Shown here: positions 1-8,855 of the stretch, piece after piece | Layout of the letters: each line of letters begins with the position of its first letter | How positions within the stretch are numbered: the stretch's first letter is position 1 | Assembly: GCF_900141935.1 (NCBI RefSeq) | Contig: NZ_FQYX01000004.1 | Location: forward strand, 70,668-134,667 | DNA from: Arenibacter nanhaiticus | Lineage (GTDB): Bacteria; Bacteroidota; Bacteroidia; Flavobacteriales; Flavobacteriaceae | Direction of reading: 5' to 3' | Length of the DNA: 64,000 nucleotides | The notes under the pieces: generated by a model | The model's database searches: none | What the model saw: the letters and a program-made list of their open reading frames with translations, nothing else | What the model was told of the DNA's origin: nothing | Position numbers and translations under genes: made by a program

Positions 1-332
1 TCTGGCGGTCTTTTTGTTTTGTTATACGCTTTTACGATGACAAATAAAACGGCGCCTACGATTACCAAGTTGATAATGGAGTTAATCCATTTTCCATATC
101 GGATAGCGCTTTCTGGTTTCTCTACTGTACCATCGGCAGCCATGACTGCCTCTGAAAGAACAATTTGCATGTCCGCGAAATCGACCCCTCCGGTAAAATA
201 TCCAACGATAGGCATCATAATGTCATTTACAAATCCACTGACGACCAAGCCCATGGCGCTTGCCAATAACACCGCAACGGCCAAATCAATGACATTGCCG
301 GTCATAATAAAATTCTTGAATTCTTTAAACAT
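1..332 (-). CDS. mscL: Large-conductance mechanosensitive channel MscL (3' end outside window)
   Basis: Reading leftwards from an ATG at 330-332, 110 codons are visible and the gene runs off the window edge, so the C-terminal tail is missing. The protein begins MFKEFKNFIMTGNVIDLAVA, the characteristic MscL N-terminal helix plus TM1. A small periplasmic loop follows, then TM2 (NSIINLVIVGAVLFVIVKAY) near residues 82-101. MscL forms a homopentameric inner-membrane pore that opens under membrane tension and releases solutes on hypo-osmotic shock. The neighbouring alr is on the same strand and ends 87 bp upstream, so co-transcription is possible but not shown. Family identity is very secure. Confidence 0.93.
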   Translation of the reverse strand, partial: MFKEFKNFIMTGNVIDLAVAVLLASAMGLVVSGFVNDIMMPIVGYFTGGVDFADMQIVLSEAVMAADGTVEKPESAIRYGKWINSIINLVIVGAVLFVIVKAYNKTKRPP

Positions 333-419
333 AGGTATTTTATTTAATTGGTTATTAAGGTATTCACCAATTTAGTAAAAATAACAATGCGTGACAAAAC
401 TTCAAGACCAAGACGTTTA

Positions 420-1535
420 TTATTCGATATATATTCTTTTTACGCGTTGCGAAATCCCCGTAAGCAATTCGTAAGAAATGGTATTGGCAGAAGTTGCCAA
501 CCAATCTGCGGTATTTTCCTTGCCAAAAACAATTACCTCGTCGCCTTCCTTGCACGGAATATCCGTGATATCTATCATAACCATGTCCATGCATACATTG
601 CCAATAATGGGGGCCAATTTTCCATGAATCAATACCTGTCCCACCTTGTTGCCGTATTGTCTTCCAAGACCGTCGGCATGTCCTAAAGGCAGTGTTGCCG
701 TAACCGTAGTTTTTTCTGCTGTAAAAGCCCTGTTATACCCTACGGTATCCTTGGCTTCTATTGTATGAATTTGTGAAATGATTGTTTTTAAGGAAGCCAC
801 TGGTCGTAATTTTTTATCTTCGGAAGCCTCGTTGCCAAATCCGTAAATACCAATACCGCTTCTCACCATATCATATTGGGCATTGGCATAATTGATAATG
901 CCGGAAGTATTTAGCAAGTGTCGCAGGGGCATATACCCTAATTTAGTTTCCAGGTCCTTGGATATTTCTTCAAATCTATGAATCTGTCGCAGGGTAAAAG
1001 CTTTTTCTTCTAGGTCTTCGGAAGCGGCTAAATGCGAAAATATAGACCTGAGCGCAATGGCATTGTTCTGTTTAAGATGGTCGACGATTAAATCGATGTC
1101 TTTTTTTTCGAAACCTATTCTGTTGAGGCCTGTATTGAATTTTAAATGTATCGGATACTCTGATTCTCCAAGCTTGTTGGCAGTTTCTATAAAGGCCGTA
1201 AAAATAGCTAGGGAATACAAACTTGGTTCCAATGATTTTTCAATCATGGTAGCAAAGCTTATTTGTTGTGGGTGTAATACCAAAATAGGCATCTTAATTC
1301 CCGCCTCCCTGAGGGCTACCCCTTCCGAGGTATAGGCCACGGCCAAATAATCTGCTCCCAGAGCTTCTAGTTTCTTGGCAATGGCGACAGAATCGCTACC
1401 GTAAGCAAAGGCTTTTACAACCCCTAGAAATTTGGTGTTGGATTTTATTTTTGTCTTTAAATATTGATAATTGTGTTCCAGGGCTTTTAAATCTATTTCC
1501 AGAACGGTTTCCCCGGCATTAGACATTCTTATCAT
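420..1535 (-). CDS. alr: Alanine racemase
   Basis: A PLP-dependent racemase of 371 residues that interconverts L- and D-alanine for peptidoglycan synthesis in the cytoplasm. The PLP lysine is Lys41 in VVKAFAYG (VVKANAYG in most homologues). The second catalytic residue is probably the Tyr in VGYNRAF near residue 264, and the conserved [11 protein letters not shown] block is present in the C-terminal barrel. Length is standard for a stand-alone Alr, so this is not the MurF-Alr fusion seen in some Bacteroidota. The ATG at 1535 overlaps the upstream tdk stop by 17 bp. A second ATG at 1526 (MSNAGETV) would shorten the overlap and is equally plausible. The overlap indicates a tdk-alr operon with translational coupling. 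Confidence 0.95.
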   Translation of the reverse strand: MIRMSNAGETVLEIDLKALEHNYQYLKTKIKSNTKFLGVVKAFAYGSDSVAIAKKLEALGADYLAVAYTSEGVALREAGIKMPILVLHPQQISFATMIEKSLEPSLYSLAIFTAFIETANKLGESEYPIHLKFNTGLNRIGFEKKDIDLIVDHLKQNNAIALRSIFSHLAASEDLEEKAFTLRQIHRFEEISKDLETKLGYMPLRHLLNTSGIINYANAQYDMVRSGIGIYGFGNEASEDKKLRPVASLKTIISQIHTIEAKDTVGYNRAFTAEKTTVTATLPLGHADGLGRQYGNKVGQVLIHGKLAPIIGNVCMDMVMIDITDIPCKEGDEVIVFGKENTADWLATSANTISYELLTGISQRVKRIYIE

Positions 1536-2163
1536 TTTTAGGATGGATAATCTCTTCTGATTTCACATCTAGATTCTTAACTTTTTCTTTTAACATAGCT
1601 TTGTAATAGGCAGCGCGACTAAGGGGTTCGTATTCTTCGGTTTCTCCCAGGAGCACCAAGTTATCATTATTGGATTTTCTAAAACTATAATTGGCAAGGT
1701 TCCCTGTACGGGTGCAAACGGCATGTACTTTGGTAACGTATTCTGCGGTGGCTAACAGGGCTGGCATAGGACCAAAAGGGTTTCCTTTAAAATCCATATC
1801 GAGTCCGGCGACAACCACACGGATTCCTTTATTGGCCAAATCATTACAGACCGATACAATTTCGTCATCAAAAAATTGGGCTTCATCTATACCGACCACA
1901 TCACAGCCATCGGCTAAAAGCCTAATATTGGCCGCAGCGGGAACAGGAGTAGAGCGAATTTCGTTGGCATCATGAGACACCACCATGGATTCGTGGTACC
2001 TGGTGTCTACAATAGGCTTAAAAATCTCAACTTTTTGTTTGGCAAACTGCGCTCTTTTTAAGCGGCGGATCAGTTCCTCGGTTTTACCAGAGAACATAGA
2101 ACCACAAATAACTTCGATCCAGCCGAATTGTTCTTTAGGGTTAACAGTATTTTCGAGAAACAT
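1519..2163 (-). CDS. tdk: Thymidine kinase (type II)
   Basis: Phosphorylates thymidine with ATP to dTMP in the pyrimidine salvage pathway. The 214-residue protein has a P-loop at residues 21-28 (GSMFSGKT), a Walker-B-like GIDEAQFFD block and the lasso-region signature [14 protein letters not shown]. Only one cysteine remains in that region (VCTRTG), where many type II kinases carry two CxxC pairs for structural zinc, so this enzyme probably lacks the zinc site. It is the first gene of the tdk-alr pair. A weak -7-like TACTTTCG lies upstream on the minus strand at about 2178-2185. Confidence 0.95.
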   Translation of the reverse strand: MFLENTVNPKEQFGWIEVICGSMFSGKTEELIRRLKRAQFAKQKVEIFKPIVDTRYHESMVVSHDANEIRSTPVPAAANIRLLADGCDVVGIDEAQFFDDEIVSVCNDLANKGIRVVVAGLDMDFKGNPFGPMPALLATAEYVTKVHAVCTRTGNLANYSFRKSNNDNLVLLGETEEYEPLSRAAYYKAMLKEKVKNLDVKSEEIIHPKNDKNV

Positions 2164-2354
2164 TTTGTATTTTTAGACGAAAGTAATTTACTCCCCTTTT
2201 TCTATATAAGGTGGGATAAAATTATTAAAAAAATAATCCTTGTGGTATCATTGTAGGCAAAAGTTAATGGGTAGGGATGCCAATATTTGTTAAAGTACCA
2301 TTTGATGGATTGAGGGATTGCTAAAAACATTTTTTTTAAAAAAGATATGTACCG

Positions 2355-3041
2355 ATGAAAAAGAGACTAAAAGAAGAGTTGAGAAAATTATCGACCGAGA
2401 TTATTTCGTCTAGGAATTTAAATGATATTTCTGCCTTGTACGAAGCGACAAAAGAGCTTTATGAAAAATTGGCAGTTTTAAAATACATAGAAGAATCTTT
2501 AACGACAACAGAGACCAAAAAGCCTAAAAATGTCATTGCCTCAAAATTTGAAAGCATGGCAAACTCCGTGTTAAGGGCTAATTCTTCTGTGCCAGAGAGC
2601 AATCCCCATGAAGAAGATATTATTGTACCGGGAATTGATACGATACGAGATATGGTTTCAGAAATGCCCAGTGCAACAACGATCGAAGAGGTGCTTTCTC
2701 AATTTACCTCCAAACCAGAATTGATGAAAAATGATCGGGACCTCTTTATGCCCAAAGAAGTAACAACCCCGCAAATTCCTGAAATTCGACAGACCACTAA
2801 AGAACCTAAAACCCGAGACATTACCGTGGACCTTAATGATAGGCTGGCTTTTGTAAAGCATCTTTTTAACGGTAGTATGGAAGACTACAATAGGGTTTTG
2901 TCCCAATTGAGGACTATAGACACCGAAGAACGTTCTATTTCTTTTATCGAAAATATGGTAAAACCAGATTATAACCATTGGGAAGGCAAAGAAGACTACG
3001 AAATGCGATTTATGGGGATTATTGCCCGTAAATTTTCTTAG
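2355..3041 (+). CDS. Conserved hypothetical protein, coiled-coil-like
   Basis: I do not recognise a named family. The 228-residue protein is soluble, with no signal peptide or TM segment. Its first 50 residues are strongly helical and charged (KKRLKEELRKLSTEI...YEATKELYEKLAVL), suggesting a helical hairpin or coiled coil. A middle stretch of about residues 80-150 is rich in Pro, Ser and Thr and looks unstructured. A second helical domain ends the protein (VDLNDRLAFVKHLFNGSMEDYNRVLSQL). It stands alone between tdk and rsmI, opposite in direction to tdk, with its own terminator. The ATG follows a very AT-rich leader. It is probably a real flavobacterial gene because frame and composition are normal over 687 bp; its function is unknown. 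Confidence 0.8.
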   Translation: MKKRLKEELRKLSTEIISSRNLNDISALYEATKELYEKLAVLKYIEESLTTTETKKPKNVIASKFESMANSVLRANSSVPESNPHEEDIIVPGIDTIRDMVSEMPSATTIEEVLSQFTSKPELMKNDRDLFMPKEVTTPQIPEIRQTTKEPKTRDITVDLNDRLAFVKHLFNGSMEDYNRVLSQLRTIDTEERSISFIENMVKPDYNHWEGKEDYEMRFMGIIARKFS

Positions 3042-3067
3042 GTAAGTAAGTACTAAGTTGTAATTTT

Positions 3068-3110
3068 GCGCTTTATGGGCTTTTATTGATGACCTTATAA
3101 AGCGCTTTTT
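3068..3110 (+). terminator. Intrinsic terminator after the 228-aa gene
   Basis: GCGCTTTAT at 3068-3076 pairs with ATAAAGCGC at 3097-3105, with a partly paired 20-nt loop, and is followed by a T run. It separates the hypothetical gene from rsmI. Confidence 0.7.
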
Positions 3111-3166
3111 GTATGAAAACTTAGGTACAAGTTGCTTTTCAATAAGGACGGCCTTAATAACAACAG

Positions 3167-3838
3167 ATGGGAAAACTTTACATTGTGCCTACACCAATAG
3201 GTAATTTAGAAGATATTACATTACGCGCTTTAAGGATATTAAAAGAAGTAGATCTTATTTTGGCCGAGGATACGCGTACCAGTGGTAAATTGTTGCATCA
3301 TTATAGCATTGGGACTCCCATGCAAAGTCACCATATGCACAACGAACACAGAACCGTTGAAAACATAGTAAAGAAGCTTCAGGCCGGTGAGAATATAGCC
3401 CTGATTTCCGATGCCGGTACTCCTGCCATTTCCGATCCCGGATTTTTATTGACCCGTGCCTGTGTAGAAAGCGGAATTGAGGTCGATTGTTTACCAGGAG
3501 CCACAGCTTTTGTCCCTGCCCTAGTCAATAGCGGTCTGCCCAATGACAAATTTGTCTTCGAAGGGTTTCTACCCGTAAAAAAAGGGAGACAGACCCGATT
3601 TTTACTATTGGCCGAAGAAACCAGATCAATTATTCTGTATGAATCTCCCCATAAATTGGTAAAGACCTTGTCGCATTTTGTTACCTATTTTGGCCCCGAA
3701 CGCCAAGTATCTGTCTCCAGGGAAATATCAAAAATGTACGAGGAAACCATTAGAGGTACCGCAGCCGAGGTGTTGGAGCATTTTACAAAAACGCCTCCAA
3801 AAGGAGAAATAGTTATCGTCGTAGCCGGTAAAAAATAG
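3167..3838 (+). CDS. rsmI: 16S rRNA (cytidine(1402)-2'-O)-methyltransferase RsmI
   Basis: SAM-dependent tetrapyrrole-methylase-fold enzyme that 2'-O-methylates C1402 in the decoding centre of 16S rRNA. The protein starts MGKLYIVPTPIGNLEDITLR, the diagnostic RsmI N-terminus. It then shows AEDTRTSGKLLHH, the SDAGTPAISDPGFLL loop and PGATAFVPALVNSGLP. At 223 residues it is at the short end of the family. This is usual for Bacteroidota members, which lack the C-terminal extension of the E. coli protein. It stands alone, with the next gene convergent. Confidence 0.95.
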   Translation: MGKLYIVPTPIGNLEDITLRALRILKEVDLILAEDTRTSGKLLHHYSIGTPMQSHHMHNEHRTVENIVKKLQAGENIALISDAGTPAISDPGFLLTRACVESGIEVDCLPGATAFVPALVNSGLPNDKFVFEGFLPVKKGRQTRFLLLAEETRSIILYESPHKLVKTLSHFVTYFGPERQVSVSREISKMYEETIRGTAAEVLEHFTKTPPKGEIVIVVAGKK

Positions 3839-3977
3839 TGTATTCTACCCTTCGCTAATTCGTACCTACCTATATAAAGGATTATCCAAGGGGTCTTGAA
3901 ATATGTATTAAACCAGGATTTAGTGCTAACATATCCCTGTTCTGGGAGGAGGGTCGTATAGGGTAGCAGCATAGTTG

Positions 3978-4568
3978 TTATTGGTGTTTCCCCCGCTCCC
4001 AGCCGTGTTTTCCCAAGTATTGCTCCCCGCTTTCAATGGCATCTTTTTCTAAGGAGGTGCCCATAGAATCGTTCCATCGGTTAAGATATCCAAAGAGAGA
4101 AATAACCCCTAACATTTCCACTATTTCACCCTCGTCCCAATATCGGGTCAAGCGTTGTTTTAATTCGGCATCTACTCCGTTGGGGACTTGGGAAGCCAAT
4201 AGTGAAAAATCCAAGGCGGCACGCTCGGCTTCGGAAAAAGAAGGGTGGGTTCGGTATTCCCAAAGGTTTTCTAATTGTTCCTGGGAAGCACCATAACGTG
4301 CTGCAGCCCTTACGGCATGGGCCTGGCAATAACGGCAGCCAGCAGCATTACTGCTTACCCAGGCCATCATTCTCTTGAGGGCCGAGGTGACCCTGCCTTC
4401 ATTGGCCATTACGGCCTTGTTTAAACGAATAAAGGCCTGGGAGATGGCCGGCCGATGCTGCATGGTCAATACAGAATTGGGGCAAAAACCCAATGTTTCA
4501 TTGAAAAATGCAGCCAGTTCTTTAGTCTCGGCATCTTGTTGGGAATCTAAGGGTTTTACTAAGGGCAT
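3978..4568 (-). CDS. Carboxymuconolactone decarboxylase/AhpD-like peroxidase-related protein
   Basis: An all-helical AhpD-fold protein of 196 residues belonging to the uncharacterised peroxidase-related group. The redox motif is C78-RY-C81 in AGCRYCQAHAVRAA, and Cys/His spacing fits the AhpD active site (CxxC...H). Such proteins reduce or relay electrons to peroxiredoxins; the substrate here is unknown. An in-frame TTG at 4598 would add ten residues. I chose the ATG at 4568 because MPLVKPL is a typical family start and this leaves room for the divergent osmC promoter. It is divergent from an OsmC-type gene, suggesting a joint role in peroxide or thiol stress. Confidence 0.85.
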   Translation of the reverse strand: MPLVKPLDSQQDAETKELAAFFNETLGFCPNSVLTMQHRPAISQAFIRLNKAVMANEGRVTSALKRMMAWVSSNAAGCRYCQAHAVRAAARYGASQEQLENLWEYRTHPSFSEAERAALDFSLLASQVPNGVDAELKQRLTRYWDEGEIVEMLGVISLFGYLNRWNDSMGTSLEKDAIESGEQYLGKHGWERGKHQ

Positions 4569-4586
4569 AGTTGGAGATTTATATTG

Positions 4587-4594
4587 TATTTTTG
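4587..4594 (+). promoter_or_regulatory. -7 box TATTTTTG for the OsmC gene
   Basis: The octamer matches the Bacteroidota -7 consensus TAnnTTTG and lies 28 bp before the ATG at 4622. No clear -33 TTTG is seen at the expected distance. Confidence 0.5.
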
Positions 4595-4621
4595 ACAATT
4601 AAAGTACTAAAAATTCACCTC

Positions 4622-5041
4622 ATGACAAATCACATCACTACGAAATGGCTGGGAAACATGGCCTTTGAAAGTAACAATCCTTCAGGAAACAACCTTATTA
4701 TAGATATCGCGCCAGAGGACGGGGGCGAAGGGCAGGGGTATCGCCCAAAGGCATTGATGTTAGCAAGTTTGGCAGGCTGCTCCGGTTTGGATGTGGCGTC
4801 ATTGATCAAAAAAATGAAATTGGAGGTAGCCGAATTCCGAATAGAGACCATTGCGAATCTTACCGACGAGCATCCTAAATATTACGATCAGGTAACCATA
4901 GAATACCACTTTGCCGGGCCTAATTTAGATGAAAAAAAATTGCAGCGCGCTGTTGATCTTTCCATTGAAAAATACTGTGGCGTGATGGAAATGTTTAGAA
5001 AATTCGCAGCCTTAGATATCAAAACTTACTTTAATAAATAA
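4622..5041 (+). CDS. OsmC/Ohr family peroxide-reducing protein
   Basis: A small thiol peroxidase-fold protein of 139 residues. The two redox cysteines are Cys53 (LAGCSGLDV) and Cys119 (EKYCGVM), in the positions expected for OsmC/Ohr proteins, which reduce organic hydroperoxides. The start is the ATG giving MTNHITTKWLGNM. An upstream in-frame start at 4571 would place the -7 promoter box inside the gene and is rejected. It lies divergent from the AhpD-like gene and 16 bp before the PNGase F-like gene. Whether it is OsmC or a YhfA-type relative cannot be decided from sequence alone. Confidence 0.88.
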   Translation: MTNHITTKWLGNMAFESNNPSGNNLIIDIAPEDGGEGQGYRPKALMLASLAGCSGLDVASLIKKMKLEVAEFRIETIANLTDEHPKYYDQVTIEYHFAGPNLDEKKLQRAVDLSIEKYCGVMEMFRKFAALDIKTYFNK

Positions 5042-5057
5042 ATTGCAAGAATTACAA

Positions 5058-6968
5058 ATGATTAAAAAAGCACTTTTTTTGGTTGGCAGCCTACTTTTTG
5101 TTGGTCAACAGCTACAAGCACAACAAAAAGAACATATTGTTTCCCATAACGAAGCAACTATAGTTACAAATCCGGCATTAGGCGCAAATAGTTATAAGGA
5201 ATGGGCTGTTTTTCCTAAGAAGGACAAGGAAATACGACAAATAATATTAAATCTCACTTTCGAGTGTCCAGACAATATGCGTTGTGCAGACTGGGATTAT
5301 GTAGACCATATAAAAGTACGCCCCAAAAATGATTCTACCTCCTATGAAATAGCCAGAATGTTGACTCCCTACGGAGGAAGATTTCAAGAAGACTGGAGGT
5401 TCGATTGGAAAGTAGATATTACCGATTTTAGTCCTATCCTAAGAGATAGTTTGGTGGTCGATTATATTCATACTGGTTATGAAGACAATAAAACCAGAGG
5501 GTGGAAAGTAACGGTAGATTTCGAGATCACCTACGGAAAACCCGTGGTAGAGCCTTTGGCAGTGCATAAAATTTATGATGGGAATTATAATTATGGCGAC
5601 AAAAATGATCCGATAGAGAATCATTTGGTTCCTGTTAATTTAAAACCAGATGCCGCTGCTACCTTCGGAAAGATTAAAATTCTCCAAACCGGACATGGTA
5701 TGGATGCCAATGGTTGTGGCGAGTTTTGTGATAAATACCGTGAAATTCTTGTCGACGGAAAGGTAATAGATGCCAAGCAACTGTGGATGGAATGTGGGGA
5801 TAACCCCTTATATCCACAGGCAGGAACCTGGATATTCGACAGGGCAAATTGGTGCCCAGGTTACCTACTGCAGCCAGATGAGGTGATGTTCGATATTAAA
5901 ACTGGAACAGCCTATACGGTCAATGTAGATATGGAGCCCTATGAAACCGAAAACCCAAGTGCCAAAGAATTGTTGGTAGCCTATGTGATGGAATTCGGAA
6001 AGATCAATTCCTCCAACGATGTTACCTTGGTAGATATTATTTCCCCATCGACCGAGGAGATTTTTAGTAGAAAAAATCCCTTGGGAAGTTTAGCCGTAAT
6101 CAGGATCAGGAATAACGGTAGCGAAAATCTTAAATCTTTGGTGGTGAAGTACGGTCTAGAAGGTCAAAAAACAAATACCTTTAAGTGGAAGGGTGACATT
6201 CCGTATGGCGAATCGGCTTTAATAAGCTTGCCGAAAGAAATATACAGCGATAAGGAAACGGTACCATTCCATGTAGAGTTAAAAAATCCAAACGGTAAAA
6301 AAGACGGGTATAAGGCGGACAACAAAAAGAGCTCGCAGTATACACGCCCAAATATTTTACCAGAAAACAGTATAATCTACTTTAAAACGAACAACAAACC
6401 AGGTCAGAACTCGTACAAGGTTACCAATAGCTTAGGTGATATTGTCTTTAAAAAGGACAGTTTGGAGCTACAGCCAAATACGGTTTATAGGGACACCTTA
6501 CAACTGCCAGAAGGGAGTTATACCTTTACCGTTGAAGACAAGGGCGGCGATGGACTAGAATTTTGGTACAAGGCCAAGGATGGTCGTGGAGATGTAAAAC
6601 TATTGGATACCTTAGGACGTGCTATAAAACATTTTAATTCCGATTTTGGAAGCCATATTAGATACGATTTTAGGGTAAAGCCAACAGCAGAATATCATTT
6701 AGATAATATCCCTTCTATTACGATGTTTCCGTCGAGAACAGAAGGACCTATCATCTTGGATTATTTTGCCAACGATGCCAAAGATGTTCAGGTGATTATA
6801 ACCCAACAAGAAGACGAATCTAAAATAGTAGAAAACCATTCTTATATAGGGTTTCAGAAGGGTATCCTTACTTACGACCTGTCATACTTGCCTAAAATGC
6901 GCTATTATTTAAAGGTGATCGTTGATGGAGAAGAAATATTTAAGAATAGAATAAGGCTAAAAGAATAA
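5058..6968 (+). CDS. Secreted peptide-N-glycosidase F-related protein
   Basis: A 636-residue exported protein. The ATG at 5058 gives a clean signal peptide (MIKKALFLVGSLLFVGQQLQ, cleavage near AQA/QQ); the in-frame TTG at 5043 is rejected. The N-terminal half resembles PNGase F, an amidase that releases N-glycans from asparagine. It has the CADWD motif at residues 76-80, whose Asp is the candidate catalytic residue, followed by beta-rich jelly-roll-like sequence (GHGMDANGCGEFCDKY, WCPGYLLQPDE). The protein is nearly twice the size of classical PNGase F. Residues 340-450 look like an Ig-like/CARDB segment and 470-550 like a second beta domain. The last 80 residues resemble a degenerate type IX secretion sorting domain (ITMFPSRTEGPI at the start, YLPKMRYYLKVIVDGEEIFKN near the end). 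The catalytic assignment is an inference. Confidence 0.82.
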   Translation: MIKKALFLVGSLLFVGQQLQAQQKEHIVSHNEATIVTNPALGANSYKEWAVFPKKDKEIRQIILNLTFECPDNMRCADWDYVDHIKVRPKNDSTSYEIARMLTPYGGRFQEDWRFDWKVDITDFSPILRDSLVVDYIHTGYEDNKTRGWKVTVDFEITYGKPVVEPLAVHKIYDGNYNYGDKNDPIENHLVPVNLKPDAAATFGKIKILQTGHGMDANGCGEFCDKYREILVDGKVIDAKQLWMECGDNPLYPQAGTWIFDRANWCPGYLLQPDEVMFDIKTGTAYTVNVDMEPYETENPSAKELLVAYVMEFGKINSSNDVTLVDIISPSTEEIFSRKNPLGSLAVIRIRNNGSENLKSLVVKYGLEGQKTNTFKWKGDIPYGESALISLPKEIYSDKETVPFHVELKNPNGKKDGYKADNKKSSQYTRPNILPENSIIYFKTNNKPGQNSYKVTNSLGDIVFKKDSLELQPNTVYRDTLQLPEGSYTFTVEDKGGDGLEFWYKAKDGRGDVKLLDTLGRAIKHFNSDFGSHIRYDFRVKPTAEYHLDNIPSITMFPSRTEGPIILDYFANDAKDVQVIITQQEDESKIVENHSYIGFQKGILTYDLSYLPKMRYYLKVIVDGEEIFKNRIRLKE

Positions 6969-6973
6969 ACGCA

Positions 6974-8665
6974 ATGCGTTGGACCGTAAAACCAAAATCC
7001 GAGCAGGCTCAGGTCGATGCACTGGCCAAAGCGCTTAATGTAGAGGACTTAGTGGCCGAATTGTTGCTCCAAAGAGGTATAAGGACCTTTGAGGAGGCCA
7101 AACAATTTTTTAGACCCCAGTTGTCCCAATTGCACGATCCTTTTTTAATGAAGGATATGGGTGCAGCGGTGCTTAGGATAGAACAAGCCATGGGGTGCGG
7201 AGAAAATATTTTGGTCTATGGGGATTATGATGTCGACGGTACTACGGCGGTAGCCTTAGTATCGTCGTATCTCGAAAGCTATTACCCCAATGTAGCCACG
7301 TATATTCCAGATCGTTATAAGGAAGGTTATGGGGTTTCTTTTCAGGGTATAGATTTTGCCGAAGACAACGAGTTTTCATTGATCATCGCATTGGATTGCG
7401 GTATAAAAGCCATTGATAAAGTCGCGTATGCCAAGGAAAAAGGAATAGATTTTATTATTTGTGATCACCACAGGCCAGGAAATGAAATTCCAGCCGCTGT
7501 GGCAGTCTTAGACCCCAAAAGGGAAGATTGTAGCTATCCCTATGATGAGCTATGTGGATGTGGGGTCGGATTTAAACTGATTCAGGCCTTGGGCAGCCGA
7601 AATGGGGAAACCATAGAAGACCTAATCCCATATCTAGATCTGGTGGCTACGGCTATTGGTGCCGATATTGTTCCGATTACAGGAGAGAACAGGGTGTTGG
7701 CCTTCTGGGGGTTAAAAGTGATCAATAGTCGTCCTAGAGCTGGCTTTCAGGCAATTATCAATCAATTAAAAAAGCAAACCCTAACCATCACCGATGTGGT
7801 CTTTGTAATTGCCCCAAGGATTAATGCCGCAGGACGCATGGAACACGGACAACATGCGGTGAATTTATTGAAGGTCACGGATTTGCCACAGGCCGAAAAA
7901 TTTGCCGCTGAAATAGAAAATTATAACACCGATAGAAGAAGCCTAGACCAAGAAATTGCCCAAGAGGCCTTATTGCAAATCCAGGAAAATGAAGAACAAG
8001 ATGGGTGTACCTCGGTTGTTTATAAAGCTACTTGGCACAAAGGGGTGATCGGAATTGTGGCTTCACGACTTATAGAAACCTATTATAGGCCCACCTTGGT
8101 ATTTACTAAAAGCGGGGAGAAATTGGCCGCATCGGCACGTTCGGTAAAGGGCTTCGATGTTTACAAAGCCTTGGAAGGTTGTGCCGAGACTATTGAGCAA
8201 TTTGGGGGACATAAATACGCAGCCGGACTCACCCTATTAGAGGAGAATTATGAGGCATTTAAGGCTAAGTTCGAAGAAGTGGTTTCCCAAACCATAGATC
8301 CAAAGCTATTGACACCTGAAATTTTGATCGATGCTCAAATAAGCCTAGAGGAAGTGACTCCAAAATTATTGCGTATCATTAAACAGTTCGAACCTTTTGG
8401 CCCGGGAAATCCGTCTCCGGTATTTATGGCAGAAAACCTTAAAGATAACGGGTATGCCAAGGGGGTAGGGCAAGATGAGAGCCACCTTAAAATGGCCGTT
8501 ACCCAAAATGGAACTCCCCCAATAGGATGTATAGGTTTTAACTTGGGTAATAAATTAGAGATAGTGACCAATGAAGAGCCCTTTAGTGCTGTTTTCGCCC
8601 TCGATGAAAATGAATGGCAGGGAAACGTTTCTTTGCAATTGAAAATTAAAGACATAAGGCCGTAA
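6974..8665 (+). CDS. recJ: Single-stranded-DNA-specific exonuclease RecJ
   Basis: A 5'-3' ssDNA exonuclease of the DHH superfamily that works in RecF-pathway recombination, mismatch repair and base excision repair. Key motifs are DYDVDGTT (Asp84, Asp86, Asp88), the metal-binding DCG near residue 141, CDHH (Asp164-His166), and the DHHA1 part with GGHKYAAGLTL. The C-terminal OB-like domain includes FEPFGPGNPSPVF. A length of 563 residues is normal. The ATG lies 5 bp after the PNGase F-like stop, so the two are probably co-transcribed without any obvious functional link. A strong terminator follows. Confidence 0.96.
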   Translation: MRWTVKPKSEQAQVDALAKALNVEDLVAELLLQRGIRTFEEAKQFFRPQLSQLHDPFLMKDMGAAVLRIEQAMGCGENILVYGDYDVDGTTAVALVSSYLESYYPNVATYIPDRYKEGYGVSFQGIDFAEDNEFSLIIALDCGIKAIDKVAYAKEKGIDFIICDHHRPGNEIPAAVAVLDPKREDCSYPYDELCGCGVGFKLIQALGSRNGETIEDLIPYLDLVATAIGADIVPITGENRVLAFWGLKVINSRPRAGFQAIINQLKKQTLTITDVVFVIAPRINAAGRMEHGQHAVNLLKVTDLPQAEKFAAEIENYNTDRRSLDQEIAQEALLQIQENEEQDGCTSVVYKATWHKGVIGIVASRLIETYYRPTLVFTKSGEKLAASARSVKGFDVYKALEGCAETIEQFGGHKYAAGLTLLEENYEAFKAKFEEVVSQTIDPKLLTPEILIDAQISLEEVTPKLLRIIKQFEPFGPGNPSPVFMAENLKDNGYAKGVGQDESHLKMAVTQNGTPPIGCIGFNLGNKLEIVTNEEPFSAVFALDENEWQGNVSLQLKIKDIRP

Positions 8666-8698
8666 CTATCCTATAGCGAGCCTTTATGGTAACTTTAC

Positions 8699-8737
8699 AC
8701 AAATGCCCGAACAATACTGTTTGGGCGTTTGTTTTTT
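8699..8737 (+). terminator. Strong intrinsic terminator after recJ
   Basis: A 15-bp stem (8699-8713 with 8718-8732, including G-T pairs) closes a 4-nt ATAC loop and is followed by TTTTT at 8733-8737. Confidence 0.88.
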
Positions 8738-8855
8738 ATGCCATTGCGACCAAAATATATGATTATCATGTAGCGTGCCTGGCCTGATGTCCTTTTAAGA
8801 GCGTAGTTGCATTTCCTAAGAGTGACCACTTATAAACTGAGAATCGGTAGAAGGA

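Noticed and set aside
4571-4621. Longer N-terminus for the OsmC-type protein
   Set aside because: The upstream start would place the -7 promoter box inside the coding region and adds residues atypical for the family.
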